From the NCBI GenBank assembly GCA_903875225.1, contig CAIQVJ010000103.1, forward strand, positions 97,651-161,650: a stretch of DNA of 64,000 nucleotides. The letters are read 5' to 3'. This document shows positions 54,171 to 62,798 of the stretch, one piece after another; position 1 is the first letter of the stretch, and each line of letters opens with the position of its first letter. The notes below the pieces were generated by a model, which worked only from the letters and a program-made list of their open reading frames with translations, had not been told where the DNA came from and did no database searches. The DNA is from an uncultured Pseudomonadota bacterium. Lineage in GTDB: Bacteria; Myxococcota_A; UBA796; SXON01. Position numbers and translations under genes: made by a program.

Positions 54171-54985
54171 AGCCGCTCCCCGCCTCTGTCGTCCAGGCCG
54201 GCACGCCGCTCATCGACTCCCATTGTCACCTCGACTCACGCGCGTGGGAGGACGACGCCGGCGTGGACGCAGTGGTGCAGAGGGCCCATGCCGCCGGTGT
54301 CAGCCACATGGTGGCCATCGGCTCCGGCTACGGCTTCGAGAGCGCGAACCGCGCGCATGCCGTGGCGTCGCGGCACCCGGACGTGCTTGCGGCGGCCGGA
54401 CTGCACCCGCACGATGCCCATGAGTACTCCGACGAGCGCCTGGCGGATCTGCTGGCCCTCCGGGATCGCGGGCCGGGCCTCGTCGCGCTCGGCGAGATGG
54501 GCCTGGACTACCATTACGACTATTCGCCGCGGGAAGAGCAGCGACACGCCTTTCGCGCGCAGCTCATCGCCGCGCGGGAGCTCGAGATGCCCGTGATCAT
54601 CCACGATCGCGAGAGCGGGGGCGAGACGCTGCAGGTCCTCGACGAGATGCGGGCGTGGGAGACCGGAGTGCTGTTCCACTGCTACACAGGCGATGCCTCG
54701 TACATGGAGGAGATCGTCGCCCGCGGCGGGTACATCTCGATCCCCGGCATCGTGACCTTCAAGAACAGCGAGATGATGCGCGAAGTGGCAGCGAGAACGC
54801 CTGCGGACCGCCTGCTCATCGAGACGGACAGCCCGTTCCTCACCCCGGTGCCGTATCGCGGGCAGAAGAACGAGCCGGCGTTCGTCGGTTTCGTGGCAGC
54901 GAAGGTCGCGGAGGTGCGGGGGACGACCCCCGAGGCGATCGCTACGCTCGCGGCGGCGAACACGCGGCGGTACTTTCGGTTCTGA
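54167..54985 (+). CDS. tatD: TatD-family metal-dependent DNase
   Basis: A 272-residue TIM-barrel hydrolase with GTG start overlapping holB. The metal site is complete: His19 and His21 in LIDSHCHLDSR, Glu in LGEMGLDYHYD, His in PVIIHDRES, His in LFHCYTG, and Asp in LIETDSPFLTP. TatD proteins are 3'-5' exonucleases, some acting in repair or DNA turnover. Pairing with holB is a common order. The last 44 bp overlap the 3' end of the convergent Mur-ligase gene. Confidence 0.94.
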   Translation: MKPLPASVVQAGTPLIDSHCHLDSRAWEDDAGVDAVVQRAHAAGVSHMVAIGSGYGFESANRAHAVASRHPDVLAAAGLHPHDAHEYSDERLADLLALRDRGPGLVALGEMGLDYHYDYSPREEQRHAFRAQLIAARELEMPVIIHDRESGGETLQVLDEMRAWETGVLFHCYTGDASYMEEIVARGGYISIPGIVTFKNSEMMREVAARTPADRLLIETDSPFLTPVPYRGQKNEPAFVGFVAAKVAEVRGTTPEAIATLAAANTRRYFRF

Positions 54986-56558
54986 CCGGGGGCAACCGCT
55001 CCCGCACCCGCTCGATCACCCCGGCCGCATCGACGTGGGCGAGGAGCAGCAGGAAGTCGCCGGCGCGCAGGTCGGCCAACGCCGCAGCTGTCGCGGCCAG
55101 CTCGTCCGGCCAGGAGGTCGTCGGCACCCCCGCGGCAGCAAAGGAGGCGCGCATCCGCTCCACCACCTCGCCGACCTGGCGACCGCGGAGGTATTTCGCC
55201 ATCTCCTTCAGGTACACCCGGTCCGGCGCCATGCCCAACGCGGCGTTCGTGAACGCGTCCAGCAGCGCGTCCGTGCGGTCACCCGCCTGCCCGGCCATCA
55301 GGAGGACCCGCCGGGCGCCCCAGGACCGGGCCAGCGAGGCGAGGTGGCGCATCCCCTCGGCGTTGTGCGCGAAGTCGACGAACACGGTCGCGGTGCCCCC
55401 CTCCACGGGGACCTCGAACACGTTCGCACGACCGGCAGAGTGCTCGGGGTCCGGGGTCACCCCCACCAGGCCAGCGTAGATCACCCCCGCGGCGAGCCCC
55501 ATCGCCCCGCCCGCGAGCGCCGCTGCGAGCGCGTTCTCGACATTGTGCGCCGCACGGCCGCCGAAGGTGAGCGGGATCGCATCCACTGGCCCCAGCGTCA
55601 CCCCCCCCAACACGAGGTCCCCACCCCGCACACACGCGTCGGCCGCCCTGGCGCGGGAGAACCACTGCACCCGCACGTCCGGGCGCCGGGCCGAGAACCC
55701 GCTCACCAGCTCCGGCCACCGCCACTGATCGGCGTTCAGGACCAGCGTTCCACCTCGTCTCAGACCCTCTGCCGCGAGCAACTTGACCTCGGCCATCTGG
55801 TCCACCGTGTCCACCCCCCACTCTCCGAGGTGGTCGGCGCTCACGTTGGTCACGATCGCAACGTCCGCGAAGTCGATCTGTACGCCACGACGCAGCATCC
55901 CGCCCCGCGCTGTCTCCAGCACCGCGAATTCCACCTGCCCGTGGCGGAGCACACGCCGGGCAGCGCCGGGCCCGGACCAGTCCCCGCGCTCCACGCAACG
56001 GCCGGCCACGAAAATGCCGTCGCTGCTGGTGTGGCCGACCTTCAGCCCGCTGGCCTCGGCCATCGCGGCCAGGAAACGCGTGGTGGTGGTCTTTCCGTTC
56101 GTCCCCGTCACGAGCGCGACGGGAACCCGGCCCAGGCCGCCAAACGCACGCGGCAGGGCAGCCGAGCCATAGGTCGCTCCGCGTGCCCCGAGCCCGACCG
56201 AGAGCCCTTCGTCGTCGAGCAGCACCGGCAGCCCCTGGGCCAGGGCGGCCTCGCGGATCCGCATCCACCCTGCCTCGCGCCGGGAGTCCACGACCTGCCG
56301 GAGCGCGTGGGGGCTGGCGCTCGGGTCGGTGGCGAGCACCTCCATGGCGTCGGCCACGGCCTCGACCACGTCCGGGCTGCACCGCACCCCGAGCGCAACG
56401 TGGCCGGCGAAGATGCGCTGCGAAAATGGACCCAGCACGGCCAGGCGGGCGGCGAGCGCGGTGATCTCGGCCGAGTCGCCCCGAACGTGGATCACCCCGC
56501 CAGCGCCTGCCAGATCGAGGGTGCAACCCACCACGTAGCGCGCGCCGAGCAGCTCCAT
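54942..56558 (-). CDS. CphA-like Mur ligase protein without ATP-grasp domain
   Basis: A 538-residue protein resembling the C-terminal half of cyanophycin synthetase. Residues 1 to about 140 are an unassigned domain with no ATP-grasp motifs. The Mur ligase central domain follows: P-loop TGTNGKTTTTR (Lys156), the CphA-type LETARGGMLRRG, NVSADHLGEWGVDTV, and HNVENALAAALAGG; the C-terminal Mur domain has FVDFAHNAEGMRHL. It starts 8 bp after cyanophycin synthetase in the same direction and belongs to its operon. Possible roles are priming or extending the polymer, salvage of beta-Asp-Arg dipeptide, or making a related peptide. None is established. It is clearly shorter than CphA2. Confidence 0.88.
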   Translation of the reverse strand: MELLGARYVVGCTLDLAGAGGVIHVRGDSAEITALAARLAVLGPFSQRIFAGHVALGVRCSPDVVEAVADAMEVLATDPSASPHALRQVVDSRREAGWMRIREAALAQGLPVLLDDEGLSVGLGARGATYGSAALPRAFGGLGRVPVALVTGTNGKTTTTRFLAAMAEASGLKVGHTSSDGIFVAGRCVERGDWSGPGAARRVLRHGQVEFAVLETARGGMLRRGVQIDFADVAIVTNVSADHLGEWGVDTVDQMAEVKLLAAEGLRRGGTLVLNADQWRWPELVSGFSARRPDVRVQWFSRARAADACVRGGDLVLGGVTLGPVDAIPLTFGGRAAHNVENALAAALAGGAMGLAAGVIYAGLVGVTPDPEHSAGRANVFEVPVEGGTATVFVDFAHNAEGMRHLASLARSWGARRVLLMAGQAGDRTDALLDAFTNAALGMAPDRVYLKEMAKYLRGRQVGEVVERMRASFAAAGVPTTSWPDELAATAAALADLRAGDFLLLLAHVDAAGVIERVRERLPPVRTESTAACSPPRA

Positions 56559-56566
56559 GCCCCGGC

Positions 56567-59359
56567 TCAGTCCGCCTGCTCGGCGATCAAGACGCCCCGC
56601 CCGTCCCGCACCAGGGACATCCCTGCAAAATCGGTCATCGGGGCGATCGACTCCGCCTCGGGCTCATCGGGCCCCGCAGCGGGCCTCGCAGGCTCGGTGG
56701 GGGTCCGCCCGCCGAAATAGATCACCTGCTTCCAGGACCGGGTGACCTGGTCCACGAAGCACAGGAGCACGTCGCCGGGGTTGCAGGCGGCGAGCGCAAA
56801 GTCGATCGCCTGCGGCTCGGAGTCGGCGATGACCACCTGGGAGTGCGGCACGCCCGCGGCGAGCAGCGTGTCCCGGAGAAGCTCGGGCACCTCCCGGTCC
56901 CCTCGCCCACGCGGGTTGTCGTCGCGGCGACAGATGTAGAGCTCGAAATGCCCCGCTGCGGCGTTGGCGACGTCGCGGATGTCCTCGTCGCGGCGATCAC
57001 CCGGCGCCGCCAGCACGACGACCCGCTTGCGACCGGGGCGCGGCTCCGAGGTCAGCGCGTCGGTGAGCGCCACCATGGCCGAGACCGCCGCCGGGTTGTG
57101 CCCGTAGTCGAGGATCACCTTGAACCCGAGCTGATCGTACACGTTCATGCGGCCGGGGGTCTGGAAGAAGCTCGCGTCGAAGGTTCGTAGTCCGTGGCGG
57201 ATGTCGTCCAGCTTCACGTTCATCGCAAACGCCATCGCGGCGGCGAACATGGCGTTCTGCACGTTGTGCATCGCCTTTCCCTCGATGGTCGCAGGGATCA
57301 GGTGCGTCCACAACAGGGGCATGTGCCGCCCCTTGTCGTAGATCGTGATCATCTGGCCGTTCACGCCCGCTTCGAGCGCCACGGCACGACCACCGGCTCG
57401 GATGTGCTCGCGGACGAGGGCGTGGTTGGGGGTCATCGTCACGTAGCAGATGTGGCGCGCGACAGCCGAGATCGCCATGCGCAGGCACCGCTCGTCGTCG
57501 GCGTTGAGAACGACCGTGTCCTGGGCGATGTCGATCGGGATGCGCTTGACCTCGGCAAGCTGGTCGAGATCGTCCACGCCCCCGAGCCCGAGGTGATCGC
57601 TGGCGACGTTGAGGCAGCACGCGACGTCCGGCTTGCGGTAGCCCATGCCGGCGCGGAGCAGGCCCCCACGCGCAGTCTCCAACACCGCCACCTGGACCTG
57701 GGGATGGCAGAGCACCATCTTCGCCGAGGCCGGCCCGGTCATGTCCCCCGCGACGGCGAGCCGCCCGTCGATGTACACACCGTCCGTCGTGCTCATGCCG
57801 ACGCAGTGACCCACCAGCTTGTGGATGTGGGCGAGCATGCGGGTCGTCGTGGTCTTCCCGTTGGTGCCGGTGATGGCCGCGATCGGGATCCGGGACGGCG
57901 AGCCCTTGGGGAACAACATCTCCAGCACCGCACCCGCGACGTCCCGCGGCGTGCCCTCGCTCGGGGAGACGTGCATCCGGAAGCCCGGCGCGGCGTTCAC
58001 CTCGCAGATGCCGCCCCCGACCTCCTTGTACGACTGGGAGATGTCCGGCGTGAGGAAGTCGACCCCGCACACGTCCAGGCCGACGGCCGCGGCGGCGCGG
58101 ATGGCCATCTCCCGGTTGTCCGGGTGGCAGTCGTCCGTCCGGTCGATCGCCGTGCCCCCGGTGGAGAGGTTGCCCGTCGTGCGCAGGTAGAACACCTGGC
58201 CCGGCGAAAGGACATGATCCTTGCTCACCCCGGCCTCGGACAGGAGCCGCTCGGCCTGCGCGTCGAACTCCAGGCGCGTGAGTGACTTCTCGTGGCCGAG
58301 TCCCCGCCGCGGATCGGTGTTCACGATGTCCACCAGCTGCTCCACCGTGTGCACACCATCGCCCACGACATGCCCGGGAACACGCTTCGCGACCGCGACG
58401 AGCTCTCCGTTCACGACGAGCATGCGGTGATCGAAGCCCTGCAGGAAGCTCTCGACAAGCACCGTGCGCGAGTGCTCGCGGGCCTCGGCGAACGCGCGCT
58501 CGACGGCCTCGGGTGTCTCCATGCCGATGCTCACCCCCCGGCCGTGGTTGGCGTCGAGCGGCTTCACCACCACCGGGTAGCCGATCTTCCGGGCGGCCCG
58601 CACGGCCTGCTCGGGGGAGTACACCTGGTCCTGCCTGGGGACGGGCAGCCCGATGTCGCCGAGGATGCGGTTGGTGAGCTCCTTGTCGCTCGCGATGTCC
58701 ACGGCGATGTGGCGCGTCTCGCTGGTGATCGTCGCCTGGATGCGCTTTTGCAGCTGGCCATGGCCGAACTGCACGAGGCTCGCGTCGTTGAGCCGGATCC
58801 ACGGGATGTCGCGGGCTTCGGCGGCCCGCACGAGGCTCCCCGTGGATGGCCCGAACGCGCGCCGCTCGGCGCCGCGGATGAGCCGCTCGAGGCCGGTCTG
58901 AAAGTCGAAGTCGCTGTCCACGACGTAGCTGCCGCGAAGCTCCAGCGGCACGAGGCTGTGGACGAGCTCCAGCGCAAGCCGCCCCGCGGCATCGCCGGTC
59001 CAGGCGTCCTCGTACTCGTAGACCACGTGGTAGCGCCCCGGATGGCCGGCCGTGCGCGTCTTGCCGAAGCTCACCTGGGCGCCTGCGAGGTTCTGGAGCT
59101 CGATCGCCACGTGCTCGAACACATGGCCCATCCAGGTGCCCCCGTCGTCCCGCAAACGCCGGATGAAGCCGCCCGGCTCGCGGTACGAGCAGCCGTGCTC
59201 CTGCAGCGACGGCACGGCGGCGACAAGGCCGTCGACAAAGCCGGGGATCCTGTCGCTCGGCCAGTCCTCCAGGGCTTCGAGGTCCAGCGTGAACCGGATG
59301 ACCTTGAAGTTCGCGTAGACGTTGGGGCCGACGTAGGTGCGCGTTTCGACGGTGTTCAT
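56567..59359 (-). CDS. cphA: cyanophycin synthetase
   Basis: Polymerises Asp and Arg, with ATP, into multi-L-arginyl-poly-L-aspartate, a nitrogen reserve granule. The 930-residue chain has an N-terminal domain (MGHVFEHVAIELQNLAGAQV), an ATP-grasp domain (VVVKPLDANHGRGVSIGM, VCGVDFLTPDIS, GGGICEVNAAPGFRMH) and a Mur ligase domain with P-loop GTNGKTTTT at 498-506, LETARGGLLRAG, NVASDHLG and LDYGHNPAAV. All three are intact. It is slightly longer than cyanobacterial CphA because of a C-terminal extension of about 50 residues rich in Pro and Glu. It lies 16 bp after cyanophycinase and 8 bp before the third gene. Confidence 0.97.
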   Translation of the reverse strand: MNTVETRTYVGPNVYANFKVIRFTLDLEALEDWPSDRIPGFVDGLVAAVPSLQEHGCSYREPGGFIRRLRDDGGTWMGHVFEHVAIELQNLAGAQVSFGKTRTAGHPGRYHVVYEYEDAWTGDAAGRLALELVHSLVPLELRGSYVVDSDFDFQTGLERLIRGAERRAFGPSTGSLVRAAEARDIPWIRLNDASLVQFGHGQLQKRIQATITSETRHIAVDIASDKELTNRILGDIGLPVPRQDQVYSPEQAVRAARKIGYPVVVKPLDANHGRGVSIGMETPEAVERAFAEAREHSRTVLVESFLQGFDHRMLVVNGELVAVAKRVPGHVVGDGVHTVEQLVDIVNTDPRRGLGHEKSLTRLEFDAQAERLLSEAGVSKDHVLSPGQVFYLRTTGNLSTGGTAIDRTDDCHPDNREMAIRAAAAVGLDVCGVDFLTPDISQSYKEVGGGICEVNAAPGFRMHVSPSEGTPRDVAGAVLEMLFPKGSPSRIPIAAITGTNGKTTTTRMLAHIHKLVGHCVGMSTTDGVYIDGRLAVAGDMTGPASAKMVLCHPQVQVAVLETARGGLLRAGMGYRKPDVACCLNVASDHLGLGGVDDLDQLAEVKRIPIDIAQDTVVLNADDERCLRMAISAVARHICYVTMTPNHALVREHIRAGGRAVALEAGVNGQMITIYDKGRHMPLLWTHLIPATIEGKAMHNVQNAMFAAAMAFAMNVKLDDIRHGLRTFDASFFQTPGRMNVYDQLGFKVILDYGHNPAAVSAMVALTDALTSEPRPGRKRVVVLAAPGDRRDEDIRDVANAAAGHFELYICRRDDNPRGRGDREVPELLRDTLLAAGVPHSQVVIADSEPQAIDFALAACNPGDVLLCFVDQVTRSWKQVIYFGGRTPTEPARPAAGPDEPEAESIAPMTDFAGMSLVRDGRGVLIAEQAD

Positions 59360-59375
59360 GGCGGGCGGGAGTGTA

Positions 59376-60197
59376 TCAGGATCGCGGCAACACCCTCCGC
59401 CCGACCAGATCGAAACGTGACCCGCTGATCAGGATGTTGAGCTTCACGCCCACCAGCTCCACCGGGTGCCCGTCAGCAGCCTTCGCCATGCTGGACGACT
59501 CGCAGTCGTTCGCGTCGACGACGGTGATGCCCCCGCGCCCGACCACCTCGAACACCTTGTCCGGTCCGATGAACGCGGCGGTGTCCTCGTCGATGCCGAG
59601 GCCGAGCGCATAGGGATTGTAGGCGATCGCCGTGAGCAGTCGACCGATGCGGTCGCGCTCCCGGAAGTGCTGGTCGATCACCACCCGGGTCGTGAGCCCG
59701 AGCCCCGGCGCGAGCGTGACCATGCCGGCCTTCGGGGTCCCGCCCTCGCGCCCGCCGGCGATCATGTGCCCGCTCACGAACGAGGCGCCCGCAGACGTCC
59801 CGGCAACGTGCACGCCCCGGGCGTTCGCCTTCCGCACCGCCTGCGCAAAATCGGTACCGCCCAGGATCGTGGTCAGGCGGAGCTGGTTGCCCCCGGTGAA
59901 GAACACCCCTCCGGCGTCCTCGAGCAGCGCGATCAGGGCCGGATCGTCGGCCTCCCGGCGCGTCTGGATGTTCACGACGCGGATCGGCCCGGACTCCACC
60001 CGGTCGAACACGTCGACGTACCGCTCTCCTGTGTCCTCGGCCTCGCTGGCGGTGGGCACGACGACGATCGGCGCCTCCCGACCTCCACACAAACCCACGA
60101 AACGCTTCAGGATTCGACGGTCTGCAATCCTGTCCTCGGCGCCGCCGATGGGGATGATGAAACCGCGGGTACCAGGGAGGGGCTCTTTGGAGGGCAT
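59376..60197 (-). CDS. cphB: cyanophycinase
   Basis: A 273-residue serine exopeptidase of the peptidase E (S51) family that releases beta-Asp-Arg dipeptides from cyanophycin. The nucleophile is Ser135 in AGTSAGASF; the IPIGGAEDR, FFTGGNQLRLT, VIDQHFRERDRIGRLL (His177) and GLGIDEDTAAFI segments are family marks. It has no signal peptide, so it is an intracellular CphB rather than the extracellular CphE. It is the first gene of the cyanophycin operon. ATG at 60197 is used; the longer frame runs into the divergent ferredoxin gene. Confidence 0.95.
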   Translation of the reverse strand: MPSKEPLPGTRGFIIPIGGAEDRIADRRILKRFVGLCGGREAPIVVVPTASEAEDTGERYVDVFDRVESGPIRVVNIQTRREADDPALIALLEDAGGVFFTGGNQLRLTTILGGTDFAQAVRKANARGVHVAGTSAGASFVSGHMIAGGREGGTPKAGMVTLAPGLGLTTRVVIDQHFRERDRIGRLLTAIAYNPYALGLGIDEDTAAFIGPDKVFEVVGRGGITVVDANDCESSSMAKAADGHPVELVGVKLNILISGSRFDLVGRRVLPRS

Positions 60198-60227
60198 CGC
60201 GGGCCCTTTATCGGATACGGACCCCAC

Positions 60228-60713
60228 ATGCCCCCCAAGGCGACGTTCCCGAAGCTCGACCCCGCGCTGTGTACGGCGTGCGGCGCGTGCGAGGTGGCGT
60301 GCGTCACCGCGCGCTACCCGGAGGTGCCAAAGGACGTCCTGCCCGACGATCCCGTGGTGCTGGAGCGGCGGCGGCTCGCTGTCCGGGTGGTGGCGGGGCT
60401 TCCGAGCCTGGACGTGTGCACGCACTGCCCAGACAGTCCCTGTGTGCCGGTGTGCCCGCACAACGCGCTCGTGCGCTTTCCGGGCGGCCGGATCGAGCTC
60501 ATCGAACCCCGGTGCACCGGCTGCGGCGCGTGCATCGCGGCCTGCCCGTTCCGGGCGATCCGGAGGGTGACTGCGCTGGGGATCGCCGTGAAGTGCGACG
60601 GGTGTGCGCCGATGGACAGGCCCGGGCACGCCGTGCCGATCGCGGGGGGACCGGCGTGCGTGGCGGCCTGCCCGACGCAGGCGCTGACGGTGTCGGGTCT
60701 CTTCCTGGGATAG
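60228..60713 (+). CDS. four-cluster 4Fe-4S ferredoxin-type protein
   Basis: A 161-residue electron-transfer protein with 16 cysteines in four CxxC-based sets: 15/18/21/25, 64/67/72/76, 96/99/102/106 and 123/126/144/148. This is the pattern of four [4Fe-4S] clusters in HycB/HydN/CooF and DMSO-reductase beta subunits. Here no catalytic or membrane partner is next to it. Its ATG is only 30 bp from that of the divergent cyanophycinase gene, so the promoters must overlap. It lacks a signal peptide. The partner and pathway are unknown. Confidence 0.9.
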   Translation: MPPKATFPKLDPALCTACGACEVACVTARYPEVPKDVLPDDPVVLERRRLAVRVVAGLPSLDVCTHCPDSPCVPVCPHNALVRFPGGRIELIEPRCTGCGACIAACPFRAIRRVTALGIAVKCDGCAPMDRPGHAVPIAGGPACVAACPTQALTVSGLFLG

Positions 60714-60736
60714 TCACCCGAAGCCCCGAGCCACCC

Positions 60737-62785
60737 TTGACCCGCCTGTACCCCGCGCTCCTCGGCCTGTTGGCCTGCCATGGCAAGCCCACCGACACCG
60801 CGCGGGACTGGGAGTGCGTGCTCCCCGCAGGGAGCACCAGCATCGACAGCAGCTCCGAGCTTGGGTGCTGGGACGATTTCACGGCCCTGGCTTCAGCCCC
60901 CCTCGACGCAAGTATTGCAGGGGCAGAGTCGATCAAGACCATCATCGACCAGAGCGATGCGGACGCGCTGTACTTCGTGAACAGCCGCTGCTACCCGATC
61001 CACTGGGACTATGCCTCGGCGTTCCTCTCCGGCCACGGCCTGCCGCCCGTTTCGGACCTCTCGACCTTCAACAGCACCGAATACTACAGCCCCGATCGTC
61101 GCTTCCTGCTCGCGGCGGTCACGCACTACGACGGTGCGGACACCTTCGTGTACGAGCTCTCCCCCTACGACACCGCGAGCGCCGAGCAGATCGCCACCGG
61201 ATACCGCCTCGTGCGGGACCACAGCTACTTTGGTGACCGCCTCTATTTCCACCCCACCTCCACGGCCATGGAGGCCCTGCTGCCCGACCTCCCGAGCGAC
61301 GTGAAGGTGCTCACGACCGACCAGCTTTTCGCGGGTGTCGTGTACCAGCCCTACAACATCGGGGAGACGACCGGACAGCTGGAGTTCCACACGGCGGGCG
61401 AGGTGGAGGCCGAGTACGTTCCCTACCGTGAGCTCGTGGTGCTGGATGCCGTCCCCATCGACATCTCCATCACCGCCGGGATCATCACCAGCGAATTCCA
61501 GACCCCGCTCTCCCACATCAACGTGCTCTCGGTGAACCGGAACACCCCCAACATGGGGCTGAAGGGTGCCCTGGACGATCCCACGCTACGTGCGTTGGAG
61601 GGGAAGTGGGTCCGGCTCACCGTGGGCCCCAACGACTACCAGATCGAAGAGGTCACCGAGGCGGAGGCCGACGCCTGGTGGGAAGGACACAAGCCCGCTC
61701 CGGTCGTGGTGCCCCCCGCGGACCTGACCGAGACCAGGCTCCTCGACGTGGCGGACATCGTCAGCGACGACGCGGACCTCACCGCGGAGATCGAGCGCGG
61801 CCTCACCCGGTTCGGGTCGAAGGGCACCAACTACGCAGCCCTGTACGACATTGGCCAGGACATCGTACCGATGCAGGACGGGTTCGTGATCCCGTTCTAC
61901 TACTACGACCAGTTCATGACGCAGAACGGCCTCTGGGACACGCTCACTGCGATGGAGGCCGAGCCGGGGTGGGCCGATCCCGAGGAGAGACAGAGCCGAC
62001 TCCTGGCGTTCCAGGACCTGATGCGCGCAGGCACGCTCGACCCCGCGCTCCTCGCCGCCGTCACCGGGAAGTTCACCGGCATGTTCCCGGACTCCAACCA
62101 CGCGCGGTTCCGCTCCAGCACCAACGCGGAGGACCTCGGCACCTTCACCGGCGCCGGGCTCTACAACTCCCAGACCGGCGATCTGGACGTGCCGAGCGGT
62201 GAGGACGAGAGCGTGGAGTGGGCGATCAAGGAGGCGTGGCTCAACATCTGGAACCCGCGCGCCTACGAGGAGCGGGGCTACTACAGCATCGACCAGCACG
62301 CCTGCGACATGGCGCTGCTCACCACGCCCAACTTCGACCAGGAGGAGGCGAACGGCGTCGCGATCACGCAGAACATCTTCGACACCTCGGGGCTCGAGCC
62401 CGCGTTCTACGTGAACGTGCAGTCCGAGGACAACGAGGTCGTCCAGCCCGACCTCGGCGTGCTGCCCGACGCCTATCTGCAGTACTACTCGATGCCCGGG
62501 GAGCCGATAACCTACATCACCCACAGCACCCTGATCGACGCGGGCACCACCGTGCTGGACAGCACCCAGACCCATGCCCTCGGCGCGGCGCTTGACGCGA
62601 TCCACAGCCGGTTCATGCCCGTGTACGGAGACGACGGGGACTGGTACGGGATGGACGTGGAATTCAAGTTCGACGACAAGGCCACCCCCGGCACGGCGAC
62701 GCTCTACATCAAGCAGGCCAGGCCCTTTCCGTGGGATCCCGGCGCCGGAGAGACCGCAGGGACCGGGGAGTGCGACGCGGAGTAG
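60737..62785 (+). CDS. lipoprotein with PEP-synthase-like domains in swapped order
   Basis: A 682-residue exported lipoprotein. TTG at 60737 gives TRLYPALLGLLACHGKP with lipobox GLLAC. The N-terminal 230 residues are unassigned. A phosphohistidine domain follows, with FQTPLSHINVLSVNRNTPNM (His260), then an ATP-grasp PEP/pyruvate-binding domain: GSKGTNYAAL (360-365), FRSSTNAEDLGTFTGAGLYN (from 458), GVAITQNIFD and a final LYIKQARPFPW. In PEP synthase and PPDK the order is ATP-grasp then His, and the protein is cytoplasmic. Here both order and location are different. The phosphohistidine and ATP-site residues look intact. Its role is unknown. Confidence 0.85.
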   Translation: MTRLYPALLGLLACHGKPTDTARDWECVLPAGSTSIDSSSELGCWDDFTALASAPLDASIAGAESIKTIIDQSDADALYFVNSRCYPIHWDYASAFLSGHGLPPVSDLSTFNSTEYYSPDRRFLLAAVTHYDGADTFVYELSPYDTASAEQIATGYRLVRDHSYFGDRLYFHPTSTAMEALLPDLPSDVKVLTTDQLFAGVVYQPYNIGETTGQLEFHTAGEVEAEYVPYRELVVLDAVPIDISITAGIITSEFQTPLSHINVLSVNRNTPNMGLKGALDDPTLRALEGKWVRLTVGPNDYQIEEVTEAEADAWWEGHKPAPVVVPPADLTETRLLDVADIVSDDADLTAEIERGLTRFGSKGTNYAALYDIGQDIVPMQDGFVIPFYYYDQFMTQNGLWDTLTAMEAEPGWADPEERQSRLLAFQDLMRAGTLDPALLAAVTGKFTGMFPDSNHARFRSSTNAEDLGTFTGAGLYNSQTGDLDVPSGEDESVEWAIKEAWLNIWNPRAYEERGYYSIDQHACDMALLTTPNFDQEEANGVAITQNIFDTSGLEPAFYVNVQSEDNEVVQPDLGVLPDAYLQYYSMPGEPITYITHSTLIDAGTTVLDSTQTHALGAALDAIHSRFMPVYGDDGDWYGMDVEFKFDDKATPGTATLYIKQARPFPWDPGAGETAGTGECDAE

Positions 62786-62798
62786 CCAGCGGCGCCAC

